Shown: positions 1-7,742 of the stretch, one piece after another | Position numbering within the stretch: position 1 is the stretch's first letter | How the letters are laid out: each line of letters starts with the position of its first letter | From: Clostridiales bacterium FE2011 | GTDB taxonomy: Bacteria; Bacillota; Clostridia; Christensenellales; Aristaeellaceae | Direction: 5' to 3' | Assembly: GCA_017569305.1 (NCBI GenBank) | Contig: CP069418.1 | Location: 186,001-250,000 of the forward strand | DNA length: 64,000 nt | Program-made: the position numbers and the translations under genes | The notes under the pieces: generated by a model | Databases searched by the model: none | Told to the model about the DNA's origin: nothing | Seen by the model: only the letters and a program-made list of their open reading frames with translations

Positions 1-300
1 TCGGCAATGTCCCCCATCTGATAGGAGGAATTGATCTTCTGCGCTTCTTTCAGGCTGATCTGGTTGGTGGGATCCTCAATCTCCTCATCCTCCAGGATCA
101 GCTTCCGGGCATATACGGAGATACTGCCGTCCTGGCGGTTTACAGTAACGTCCAGGTTGTTCGGAGCAGTTTCCGTCTTCGGCAGGTTCTTCCTGTATGC
201 GGCCTTCAGGGCCTCCTCAATGGTCTTGAAAAGTGCCTCCTCAGGGATTTCCTTTTCTCTGGCCAGCATTTTGATTGCGTCTATGACTTCGGATTTCATG
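1..300 (-). CDS. nusA: Transcription termination/antitermination factor NusA, N-terminal fragment
   Basis: Only the first 100 codons are inside the window; the gene runs off the left edge. Reading from the ATG at 298-300, the protein begins MKSEVIDAIKMLAREKEIPE and continues with EALKAAYRKN, the typical start of the NusA N-terminal domain that contacts the RNA polymerase flap. The S1 and KH domains would lie beyond the edge. It starts 14 bases after the rimP stop, the usual rimP-nusA order at the head of the nusA-infB operon in Bacillota. NusA acts in the cytoplasm on elongating polymerase at pauses and terminators. The identification rests on the N-terminal motif plus context. Confidence 0.93.
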
Positions 301-314
301 TTTCTTGTCCTTTC

Positions 315-821
315 TCACGTCTCCGTGTTGTTCTCATCATCGCCGGAAAGATCGACGTCCTCGATACCTTCCATGTCCACCACCGGTTTGACCAGCGCAG
401 CCGCCTTCCGCGGCACCAGCATCCTGCCTTCACCTGTGTCGATCACGATGTTTCCTTCTTCAAGACCAGCCAGGACACCGGTAAGTATCTTTGTCCCGTC
501 TATCGGCTTGAAGAGTTTAACCTCGATCTCACAACCGAGATTCCGTTCAAAATCCCGGTCTTTTTTCAGCGGCCTGTCAATGCCCGGAGAGGATACTTCC
601 ATGAAGTCGTAATCCACGCTGTCAGCGGGTGTCCTGACGGCTTTGTGGAATGCCTCGCAGTCATCCAGGCTTACGCCCTCTTCCTTGTCGATGTAAAACC
701 TCAGATACTTTCCTGTCGGCTCTTTATCCATGCAGACATCAACGAGCTCGTAGCCCATCTGCTCTGCAACGGCACGAGCCTTCGCCTCCAGGCCGGTAAG
801 CGATTCCGTCTTCGATGCCAT
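315..821 (-). CDS. rimP: Ribosome maturation factor RimP
   Basis: A 168-residue cytoplasmic protein needed for maturation of the 30S subunit. It matches the family in length and architecture: an N-terminal alpha/beta domain (YELVDVCMDKE, LRFYIDKEEGVSLDDCE) followed by the hallmark MEVSSPGIDRPLKKDRDF at about residues 76-93 and an SH3-like C-terminal domain. The C-terminal tail is acidic. The ATG at 819-821 is preceded by GGGAG with 8 bases of spacing. It is the first gene of the rimP-nusA transcription unit, with a leader of roughly 190 bases if the promoter at 1017-1045 is used. Confidence 0.95.
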   Translation of the reverse strand: MASKTESLTGLEAKARAVAEQMGYELVDVCMDKEPTGKYLRFYIDKEEGVSLDDCEAFHKAVRTPADSVDYDFMEVSSPGIDRPLKKDRDFERNLGCEIEVKLFKPIDGTKILTGVLAGLEEGNIVIDTGEGRMLVPRKAAALVKPVVDMEGIEDVDLSGDDENNTET

Positions 822-993
822 CTGTCAGTCTCCCATCCTTTCCGGGCAATGAAAAAGAGCGGAAAACAAGCCCTCCATCAGCCAGCGCTGACCGTATCCG
901 GGAACACGTCCCCATACCGGTCTCCGAAGGCCTTCAGGCTGTTTCCGTTCCTTACGTTAAACCCTTCTTTCAAGGCGTTGCGCCGCTTTTAAT

Positions 994-1037
994 CGTATGG
1001 AAACCATACGCAGGAAAGTATAGCATACTTCCCTGCG
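994..1037. repeat. Two adjacent palindromes over the rimP promoter
   Basis: The first palindrome is CGTATGG-AAA-CCATACG (994-1010). The second has 13-base arms at 1009-1021 and 1025-1037 around AGC, with one mismatch. They share two bases. No T-run follows on either strand, so a terminator is unlikely. The -10 and spacer of the predicted rimP promoter lie in the second palindrome, which suits an operator or autoregulatory site. The function is unknown. Confidence 0.6.
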
Positions 1038-1045
1038 CATAGCAA
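1017..1045 (-). promoter_or_regulatory. Predicted sigma-70 promoter of rimP-nusA
   Basis: On the minus strand TTGCTA (1040-1045) and TATACT (1017-1022) are separated by exactly 17 bases. The element lies inside the large inverted repeat at 1009-1037, so a bound regulator or cruciform would affect it. Transcription would start near 1010, giving an untranslated leader of about 190 bases before rimP. Predicted from consensus only. Confidence 0.55.
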
Positions 1046-1086
1046 GCCTTATTTTTCAATTAGTACAAGGATTTTCTGGGGGTATT

Positions 1087-3102
1087 TTACACCTTTTCAT
1101 ACACAGGAATCACATCAATCGGCGCCGGGGCTGTGACAGTGTGTCCGCCTTCCAGAATTTCCCCGCTGTTCAGGTCTTTCCAACGTCCCTCAGGAAGATA
1201 AACCTGCCGTTCCCGCTGATGGAGTTCCAGCACCGGGGCAACCAGGTACCGGCTTCCGAACATGTACTGATCCTGCAGTTCCCAGCATCTGGCGTCCTCC
1301 GGGAATTCAAAGAACATCGTCCGGATCAGCGGAGCCCCGGTTTCGTGGGCTTCCCGGTACAGCTCCCGGATATAGTCGTGCATGGCAATCCGCACGTCAT
1401 AATACTTCCGCATGATGCGGTAGTTGTCTTCCCCGTAGCTCCAGAGTTCGTTCGGCTGGCCGGTATGGAGGTAGCCGCCTCCCCGTTCCCGCTCATCGAG
1501 CGGCGGAATATTGTACGGTCCCCGGTCTCCGTGCATTCGCAGCACGGCGCTGAAAACAGCGAACTGATACCAGCGGATCAGCAGTTCGCGGAAGGCCGGA
1601 TCATTCACATCATCTGTCATAAATCCGCCGATGTCTGTCGTCCACCACGGGATGCCCGCCAGTCCAATGTTCAGTCCCGCCTGCAGCTGTTCCCGGAAGG
1701 ATTCGAAAGTGCTCGGAACGTCGCCGGACCAGATGACGTTCCCGTATTTCTGGCTGCCGGCCCATCCGCACCGCAGCAGATTCACGGCCTCGATGCCTTT
1801 TTCGGCGGCCATGGGCTCATAAAAGGCCCTGGAGAACATCTGGGGATACAGGTTGCTGCAGCTCAGGGCAGGTCCCGTGCAGTAACGGTAGTTTTCAAAG
1901 TCATAGACCCCGTAGTCCGGTTCGGAATTATCCAGCCAGAAACCGTCAATGCCCAGGTCATAGTAATTCTTTTTGCAGACATCCCAGATATACTGCCTTG
2001 CTTCCGGATTGAAGGGATCAATTTCGACACAGTCCCCCTGGTAATCATAGGTTTGTGCCGCGCCGCGCTCCGTACGGATCAGCAGGCCCTTTTCCATCAT
2101 CGGTCCGAAGTTCTCGCTCCGCCGGTCGACACTGGGCCATACGGAAACAATGACGCGGATGCCCATGCTGTGAAGTTCATCCACCATCTTCTTCGGATCC
2201 GGCCAGTAGGTTTTGTCAAACTTCCAGTCTCCCTGGACTGTCCAGTGGAAGAAGTCAATTACAATCTGGTCGATCGGGATGCCTTCCTTCCGGTACTGCC
2301 TGGCAACCGTAAGTACTTCCTCCTGTGTACGGTAGCGCAGCTTGCATTGCCACAGTCCCATCAGGCTGTCCGGAAACATGGGAGCCCGTCCTGTCACGGC
2401 GGTATATCCTTCCAGGATTTCTTTCGGGTTTTCTCCCACGCAGATCCAGTAATCCATCTGCTGCGTGCTTCGTGCAACCCACTCCGTCATGTTGCTGGCA
2501 AAGGTAACTCTTCCCACTGCCGGGTTGTTCCACAACAGGCCGTATCCCAGGGAACTGATCATGAAAGGTATGGAAATCTGGCTGTTTCTCTGTGCCAGTT
2601 CCAGCATGGTGCCTTTCAGGTTCAGGTCCGGCTGCTGGTACTGGCCCATGCCGTAGATCTTTTCTTCCCTGTTTGGATCGAAACGGACCGTCAGCGTATA
2701 CTCGCTGCCGCCGATATTGCCCTTCCATTCCCTGTTCACGATCTTCAGGCAGCGGCTGGTCTGCACCAGTGTACCGCCGTAGGAACGGTAGTATTCCCGC
2801 AGGATCAGTTTCCCGTCGCGGTAAAAACTGATCACGCCGGCGAAATTCACGGTGGCGCGGACGCGCCCGTTCCGGATTTCAGCACAGGGAACACAGCCGC
2901 TTCCGTCCGGATTCTCTTCCGTGCCGATCTGAATTACACATTCCGTATCCGCCGGTTTCTCTGTCAGGGCATAATCCCGGCTGATCCACGTATCATACAT
3001 GACCGCGCGTACACGCAGCGCGTTTTTACCCCATCCTTCAATCCGAAGCGTTTCTCCGCCCCGGCTGGCTGTCAGGGCATTTCCTTCCTTCCGGAAAATC
3101 AT
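1087..3102 (-). CDS. Glycoside hydrolase family 31 alpha-glycosidase (alpha-glucosidase or alpha-xylosidase)
   Basis: A 671-residue retaining alpha-glycosidase with no signal peptide, so it probably acts in the cytoplasm on short oligosaccharides. Family 31 features are visible: DGFWLDNSEPDYG with the expected nucleophile Asp391, WSGDVPSTFESFREQL with the expected acid/base Asp461, and GIPWWTTDIGGF. The N-terminal beta-sandwich includes EEKIYGMGQYQQPDLN. It is the last gene of the unit after glgB; its ribosome binding site AAGGAG overlaps the glgB stop codon and the gap is 12 bases. Substrate choice between glucosides, isomaltose-type and xylosides cannot be decided from sequence. Pairing with a branching enzyme favours glucan trimming (inference). 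Confidence 0.9.
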   Translation of the reverse strand: MIFRKEGNALTASRGGETLRIEGWGKNALRVRAVMYDTWISRDYALTEKPADTECVIQIGTEENPDGSGCVPCAEIRNGRVRATVNFAGVISFYRDGKLILREYYRSYGGTLVQTSRCLKIVNREWKGNIGGSEYTLTVRFDPNREEKIYGMGQYQQPDLNLKGTMLELAQRNSQISIPFMISSLGYGLLWNNPAVGRVTFASNMTEWVARSTQQMDYWICVGENPKEILEGYTAVTGRAPMFPDSLMGLWQCKLRYRTQEEVLTVARQYRKEGIPIDQIVIDFFHWTVQGDWKFDKTYWPDPKKMVDELHSMGIRVIVSVWPSVDRRSENFGPMMEKGLLIRTERGAAQTYDYQGDCVEIDPFNPEARQYIWDVCKKNYYDLGIDGFWLDNSEPDYGVYDFENYRYCTGPALSCSNLYPQMFSRAFYEPMAAEKGIEAVNLLRCGWAGSQKYGNVIWSGDVPSTFESFREQLQAGLNIGLAGIPWWTTDIGGFMTDDVNDPAFRELLIRWYQFAVFSAVLRMHGDRGPYNIPPLDERERGGGYLHTGQPNELWSYGEDNYRIMRKYYDVRIAMHDYIRELYREAHETGAPLIRTMFFEFPEDARCWELQDQYMFGSRYLVAPVLELHQRERQVYLPEGRWKDLNSGEILEGGHTVTAPAPIDVIPVYEKV

Positions 3103-3114
3103 TCTCGGTCTCCT

Positions 3115-5142
3115 TTACTCTGATATTCTTTCCAGAACCATAGCTGACCGGCAGGGACTGTATACGTCAAATCCCAGGCCGCGTCCTTCTGTATAGGTTG
3201 TCTGGTAGATATAATCGTGATCAATCAGTCCGGCGCCGCCAAAGCGTTTTTCATCCGTGCTCAGGATTACCCTGTATGATCCTTCTCCCGTGGTATGGGC
3301 ATGGAGGAAAAACTGCTGTTCGGAATAGCTGTTGTGGAAATTGAACACAAACAGGAGACCGCCCCGGCTGAAAGTAATGATCTTCCTCTCAGGATCGATC
3401 CACAGGCTCACCGCGTTCGGATCATCCAGAAGCTTCCGTTCCTTCGCGAGGTTGATCATTGCCTTGTCAAAATCATTCAGCCATTCAAATTTCAGCTGTG
3501 GATTATCCACCAGGGACCATTGTCTCCGGCAGTATTTGTAACTCCAGCCGTTGCCTTCCCTCGGGAAATCAATCCATTCCGGATGACCGAATTCGTTTCC
3601 CATGAAATTCAGGTATCCGTTCCCCCCAAGGCTCATCGTATACAGGCGGATTATTTTGTGCAGTTCTATGGCCCGGTCCATGGTCAGGGAGTGATACTCC
3701 TTCATCATGCCCGTGTACATCTCGGCGTCTGCCATCCGGAATATGATTGTTTTATCGCCCACCAGCGCCTGGTCGTGGCTTTCGCAGTATCCGATCACTT
3801 TTTCCATGGGACGGCGGGTAGTCATCTCGTACCACAGGCTGTTCACGTTCCAGTCCTCGTCCCGGGTGTCTTTCAGCAGCTTGATCCAGTAATCGGGTTC
3901 GCCCATGGCCAGCCTGTAGTCAAACCCGATGCCTCCCTGTTCAATCGGCAGGCACATGCCCGGCATACCGCTCATATCCTCCGCCACCGTGGTTGCGTTC
4001 GGATTGACCTCGTGGATCAGTTCGTTCGCAAGCTGCAGGTAATTCAGCGCCTCCAGGTCCGTATTCAGGTTGAAATACATGTCATAGTTCGTAAATGCGC
4101 TTCCCAGTCCGTGATCATGATAGATCATGCTGGTTACACCGTCGAACCGGAAGCCGTCAAAATGATACTGTGTCTGCCAGTATTTCAGGTTGCTCAGCAG
4201 GAAATGAAGCACTTCGGTCCGTCCGTAATTAAACAGCTTTGTGCCCCAGGCAGGATGCCATCCCTGTCCTCCGGCCAGGAAATACTGATCCTCCGTACCG
4301 TCCTGGAACTGCAGTCCCTCTCCCACATTGGGACACGCATGGCTGTGTACAACGTCCAGCAGCACACGGATTCCCATTCCGTGCGCGGTATTCACCAGGT
4401 ACTTCAGGTCCTCCGGATCACCGTACCAGTGGGCGGCTGCAAAGAAGTTTGTCACCTGATAGCCGAAGGAACCGTAATAGGGATGTTCCTGGATGGCCAT
4501 CAGCTGTATGGTGTTGTATCCGAGATCCTTTACCCGGGGCAGTACGTTTTCCGCGAATTCGCGGTAGGTACCGATTCCCTCCTTGTCCTGGCTCATGCCG
4601 ACATGAGCCTCATAGATCAGCGGTGCGTCCGGCGCTGCAGCCATAAACGCCGCGTCTGTCCATGCGTACTCTTTTTCAGGATCCTGAACCTGTGTGCAAA
4701 GCAGACTGGTTTCCGGATCCATCGCAACCTTGGTGCTGTATGCCGGAAGCCGCTCAAACCAGCTTTCACCTTTCCGGATCCACAGTTTGACGTTCTGTCC
4801 TTCCTGCAGGCTGTCCTCTCCTGGAAGGACAATTTCCCATACGCCGTTCTCTCCGCGGGTCAGCGGATGGGATTCCCTGTCCCATTGGTTAAAGTCGCCC
4901 ATCAGGCGCACTTCATCTGCACCGGGAAGCCATTCCCGGAAAACCCATCCGGTTTTCGTCCTGTGGAAGCCAAAGAAAAGATATCCGTTGGCAAAATCGG
5001 ACAGGAAAGCTGCCCCGTCCACCAGCTGCCGGCGTTTTTCCTTGAACCGGTCCATGCGCAGAACAATATCTGCCTCATACGGGGCAAGCCAGGGATCAAT
5101 CTCCGTAATCTGATAGGGAGCGTTCAGCTTTCCGACATCCAT
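3115..5142 (-). CDS. glgB: 1,4-alpha-glucan branching enzyme, GH13_8 (eukaryote-like) type
   Basis: A 675-residue enzyme that transfers alpha-1,4-glucan chains to C6 branch points in glycogen synthesis. A CBM48-like N-terminal domain (GDFNQWDRESHPL, about residues 80-95) precedes a GH13 barrel with DVVHSHACPN (region I), GFRFDGVTSM with nucleophile Asp334 (region II), TVAEDMSGMP with acid/base Glu388 (region III) and GYCESHDQALVGDKT (region IV). The blocks GTKLFNYGRTEVLHFLLSN and VTSMIYHDHG resemble the plant/animal/fungal branching enzymes (GH13_8) more than the common bacterial GlgB (GH13_9). GGAGGAAG precedes the ATG. It lies between the repeat protein and the GH31 gene; glycogen phosphorylase and malQ are about 50 kb away at 55.7-59.6 kb. 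Confidence 0.93.
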   Translation of the reverse strand: MDVGKLNAPYQITEIDPWLAPYEADIVLRMDRFKEKRRQLVDGAAFLSDFANGYLFFGFHRTKTGWVFREWLPGADEVRLMGDFNQWDRESHPLTRGENGVWEIVLPGEDSLQEGQNVKLWIRKGESWFERLPAYSTKVAMDPETSLLCTQVQDPEKEYAWTDAAFMAAAPDAPLIYEAHVGMSQDKEGIGTYREFAENVLPRVKDLGYNTIQLMAIQEHPYYGSFGYQVTNFFAAAHWYGDPEDLKYLVNTAHGMGIRVLLDVVHSHACPNVGEGLQFQDGTEDQYFLAGGQGWHPAWGTKLFNYGRTEVLHFLLSNLKYWQTQYHFDGFRFDGVTSMIYHDHGLGSAFTNYDMYFNLNTDLEALNYLQLANELIHEVNPNATTVAEDMSGMPGMCLPIEQGGIGFDYRLAMGEPDYWIKLLKDTRDEDWNVNSLWYEMTTRRPMEKVIGYCESHDQALVGDKTIIFRMADAEMYTGMMKEYHSLTMDRAIELHKIIRLYTMSLGGNGYLNFMGNEFGHPEWIDFPREGNGWSYKYCRRQWSLVDNPQLKFEWLNDFDKAMINLAKERKLLDDPNAVSLWIDPERKIITFSRGGLLFVFNFHNSYSEQQFFLHAHTTGEGSYRVILSTDEKRFGGAGLIDHDYIYQTTYTEGRGLGFDVYSPCRSAMVLERISE

Positions 5143-5160
5143 TTTATCTTCCTCCGCCTC

Positions 5161-6366
5161 TTATTGAACCTGTACCTGTTGTCCGTTCAGATCGTAATAC
5201 CGCGTTGATGAAAGCTGTTTATATTCGTTATAGAAATAGCGGATTTCACTGTAGCCCGCGGACACCTCCGCGGCCTGTCCGTCCGTTCCGAGGAGAATAC
5301 GGCTGATCGTCGCCCCGTCCTCATCTTTTTTGTCCATATATCCGGCATAGCCTTCACTGCACCGGGCAGGATTCCCTTCCGTATCCTGGTACAGCACCTT
5401 TTCAAGTCTGCCCTGGAAATCGTAGCTGTACAGCACCGCCCCGACTCCCAGCCTGTTGTTGGTTCGTTTCCCTTCGCTGTCCAGGAAGCTTTCCTTCACA
5501 ATGCGGTCATCCTTCATTTCCCTGACAGTTGTTGCCACACCGGCGCTGTCAGCAACCGCCGCGTCATTCAGATCCCGCCGGGTCACCTTTACGATGTTGT
5601 CTCCGTCGTATGCGTACTCTTCCCAGGCGTATCCCGCGCCCCTGTCGGTCAGCTGCTCGTTTACGTCATAATACTTGATGCTGGTAATCCTGCCCTTGTC
5701 GTCCCGGTTCTTCACACACCGGAACCATCCGTCCGGGCCGGTCGCAGGGCTTCCGTCGGCATGGTCATAGCGGATGGAAAGCACCCGGTATTTTTTATCA
5801 ATTTTCTGCCGGACAACCGCATAACCGTCAACGCATTCCACCGGATTGCCCTTCGTATCCCGGAATGTGCGGGATGTCATCGTTTTGCCGCTGTACTCAC
5901 AGTATACGGATGCATAACCAAGGGACGGTACAATGACCTGTTTTCTGTTGGCTCCGTAATAGGTAATGCTCCGGATCTCGCCAAAACCGAAATATGTCAT
6001 GACCACCAGGGCATACCCCTGCCGGTTTTCCACCCGGTTGCCCTTCGCATCCAGGAATTCAATTTCCGTAATGTTTCCACGGCCGTCCTTTGCGGTCCGC
6101 TTGCCGTAATATCCGCCGCTGACTTCGTATGGAAGTCCTTCTGTGTCATAATACTGCTCAATGGTTTCATCCCGTTTGTAGCTGTACTTGACGCGTGCAT
6201 ATCCTTCCGGTCCCGCCGCCGGGTTTCCGCTGTCATCCACCCATACAGTCTCTGTGATTTTTCCGTTTGCTTCTGTATTTTTTGCGCTGATCTCACCCAT
6301 TGCGGGGACAGCCGCGAGAATGAGGATCATAAGTGCGATTATTCCAGCCAGATAGTTCTTTCTCAT
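5161..6366 (-). CDS. Secreted protein built of tandem short repeats, function unknown
   Basis: About 401 residues. A signal peptide (MRKNYLAGII, hydrophobic stretch, PAMGEISA) is followed almost entirely by some eight degenerate repeats of about 45-50 residues, each with the pattern Y-D-x-x-G-N-P-x-x-G-x-x-GYAxVxxxYD and then a short strand pair; examples are DTKGNPVECVDGYAVVR and DTEGNPARCSEGYAGYM. The layout is like other surface beta-repeat proteins, but I do not recognise a catalytic domain. The reading frame extends to a GTG at 6376-6378; the ATG at 6364-6366 is preferred because AGGTG lies 9 bases upstream of it. It is promoter-proximal to glgB with an 18-base gap, so the three genes are probably co-transcribed. 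A role in binding extracellular glucan is only a guess from context. Confidence 0.75.
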   Translation of the reverse strand: MRKNYLAGIIALMILILAAVPAMGEISAKNTEANGKITETVWVDDSGNPAAGPEGYARVKYSYKRDETIEQYYDTEGLPYEVSGGYYGKRTAKDGRGNITEIEFLDAKGNRVENRQGYALVVMTYFGFGEIRSITYYGANRKQVIVPSLGYASVYCEYSGKTMTSRTFRDTKGNPVECVDGYAVVRQKIDKKYRVLSIRYDHADGSPATGPDGWFRCVKNRDDKGRITSIKYYDVNEQLTDRGAGYAWEEYAYDGDNIVKVTRRDLNDAAVADSAGVATTVREMKDDRIVKESFLDSEGKRTNNRLGVGAVLYSYDFQGRLEKVLYQDTEGNPARCSEGYAGYMDKKDEDGATISRILLGTDGQAAEVSAGYSEIRYFYNEYKQLSSTRYYDLNGQQVQVQ

Positions 6367-6427
6367 CAACGTTTTCACCTGTCTTGTCTGTTTTTTGCTT
6401 TGGGGAAAGGATGATTCCTGTCATTTC

Positions 6428-6456
6428 AGTATAACAAAAAGCCCGGCGTAAAACAA
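6428..6456 (-). promoter_or_regulatory. Predicted promoter of the repeat protein-glgB-GH31 operon
   Basis: Minus strand TTGTTT (6451-6456), 17-base spacer, TATACT (6428-6433). The -35 and spacer lie inside the terminator hairpin of the preceding gene, so termination and initiation signals are superimposed. The leader to the preferred start at 6366 would be about 55 bases. Confidence 0.5.
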
Positions 6457-6464
6457 CCGGGCTT
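6436..6464 (-). terminator. Intrinsic terminator downstream of the NlpC/P60-like gene
   Basis: Stem AAGCCCGG / CCGGGCTT (arms 6457-6464 and 6439-6446) with a 10-base loop, followed on the minus strand by TTTTTG. It lies about 150 bases after the stop at 6612; the stretch between shows no gene. Confidence 0.7.
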
Positions 6465-6611
6465 GACCACCTATATCCTGTTTTTCCGGAAATCTTTGGC
6501 TTTCTGTTCATCCTTCAGGCTGTGGATAAAGCGAAGTCCGGCAGGATGTTCACAACCCGGAAATACAGTGCCGTTCTTCAGCTTTTCCGTCCCTCCGGAT
6601 CCCTTTTTTGA

Positions 6612-7463
6612 TTACCGGGCGGGTTTTTGCCTCCAGCGGATCCACCGTGTCTGCTTTTCTCCGGAAAGATCCGTCACTTGCAGATGATATCCTTCCAGGT
6701 CGAAACAGCGGGTTTCCAGGTCAAGAACCGCCGGCGTATGATAGGCGGCGTCTTCCGGATTCGCATCCAGCAGCGTCACAATAACTCCTCCGTAGGGCGG
6801 CTGGGTCGTTGTGTCCCCCTGTCCTTCCAGATAGTTCCTGTAGCGTTCATAATAGACGCTGCTGCCGGTTGCATGGATCAGCAGCGGATAGTGAAGATAA
6901 GGCCGCAGGTCCTCAGGCAGGGACCGGGCTGTATATCCGTAATCCAGCAGGGTACCGATAAACATGGCTGAATGATAGCTTCCATCCTCATGCTGAATGC
7001 AAAGGATATCGCCGACGTTCAGTTCTTCCACCCGTTTGTTTCCGGTCTTTTTGGCTGCCTTGTAAATCACATACTCTTTATATTTATTCTTGTTCAGCAG
7101 GTTGGAAATGGAATCATGTGGCGTATATCCCGCCTGTTCAACCACCCATCTTGTAAAGCCTGCACAGTCCAGGCCGTAGAGATATTGATTCTCTGTTTTG
7201 TAATAATCCGATTCCTGTTCCGGATGAGCAGGCTTCAGTATCTTTTCTGTGTCCCGTCCGCCCCAGAAATACGGGCATCCCAGCGGATATCTCGCTTCAA
7301 TGCCGGCTCCGGTATCCTCGTTATACCTTGTGAGGAAAGGATTCCCTTCCTCCAGCATGGAAAGTGCGGCGTCAAGAACATGATATCTGTCCGCCATTCC
7401 AGCGGAAGTCAGCAGAATCATCACAGCTGCAGTCAGCAGGCAAATTCTCTTCAGAATCTTCAT
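6612..7463 (-). CDS. Secreted NlpC/P60-like cysteine hydrolase
   Basis: A 283-residue protein with a signal peptide (MKILKRICLLTAAVMILLTS, cut near SAGMA-DR). The core has the papain-like NlpC/P60 arrangement: catalytic Cys in YGLDCAGFTRWV (about residues 92-103), His in GSYHSAMFIG (about 160-170) and a third polar position near LIHATGSSVYY. Such enzymes usually cut peptide bonds in peptidoglycan outside the membrane. There is no SH3 or LysM anchor, so targeting is unclear. AAGGAG lies 11 bases before the ATG. It is monocistronic with its own promoter and terminator. Another amidase of the same fold cannot be excluded. Confidence 0.75.
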   Translation of the reverse strand: MKILKRICLLTAAVMILLTSAGMADRYHVLDAALSMLEEGNPFLTRYNEDTGAGIEARYPLGCPYFWGGRDTEKILKPAHPEQESDYYKTENQYLYGLDCAGFTRWVVEQAGYTPHDSISNLLNKNKYKEYVIYKAAKKTGNKRVEELNVGDILCIQHEDGSYHSAMFIGTLLDYGYTARSLPEDLRPYLHYPLLIHATGSSVYYERYRNYLEGQGDTTTQPPYGGVIVTLLDANPEDAAYHTPAVLDLETRCFDLEGYHLQVTDLSGEKQTRWIRWRQKPAR

Positions 7464-7567
7464 GATTTCAGAAACTCCTTTATACTGTACAAACCTGTTC
7501 TGTCCGGTCTTTCTTCACTTCTTTTTTCCGGTTTGCAGAACCGTCTGACAATGATTGCACGGGTACA

Positions 7568-7595
7568 TTTTTATCTATATCCATGCAATTGTCAA
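7568..7595 (-). promoter_or_regulatory. Predicted promoter of the NlpC/P60-like gene
   Basis: Minus strand TTGACA (7590-7595), 16-base spacer, TAAAAA (7568-7573). The -35 is perfect and the -10 is weak. The 7464-7697 gap otherwise holds nothing recognisable. Confidence 0.4.
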
Positions 7596-7697
7596 CGTGT
7601 TTTTCCACGGTTACATACCGTGTGGATTCCTTCCAGGTTTTGGTTACTCGCAGGTGCTGCTTTGAACATCTTCCTCCACCCGAAAAAATATTTTATG

Positions 7698-7727
7698 AAA
7701 AAAGTCCGGCCTTGCCGGGCCGGACTT
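7698..7727 (-). terminator. Intrinsic terminator of the PIG-L deacetylase gene
   Basis: A ten-base stem AAGTCCGGCC / GGCCGGACTT (7702-7711, 7718-7727) is followed on the minus strand by six Ts. It begins 15 bases after the stop codon at 7743. Confidence 0.85.
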
Positions 7728-7742
7728 CCTGTCTATATAAGT

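Noticed and set aside
1141..5208. Long open frames opposite GH31 and glgB (660 and 637 residues on the plus strand)
   Set aside because: They are antisense shadows of high-GC genes with biased third positions: no ribosome binding site, no recognisable domain, and the genes on the other strand are unmistakable. The same reasoning removes large antisense frames at 6972-8894, 23332-24789, 25908-27506, 45410-47338, 55292-56917 and 57197-59008.
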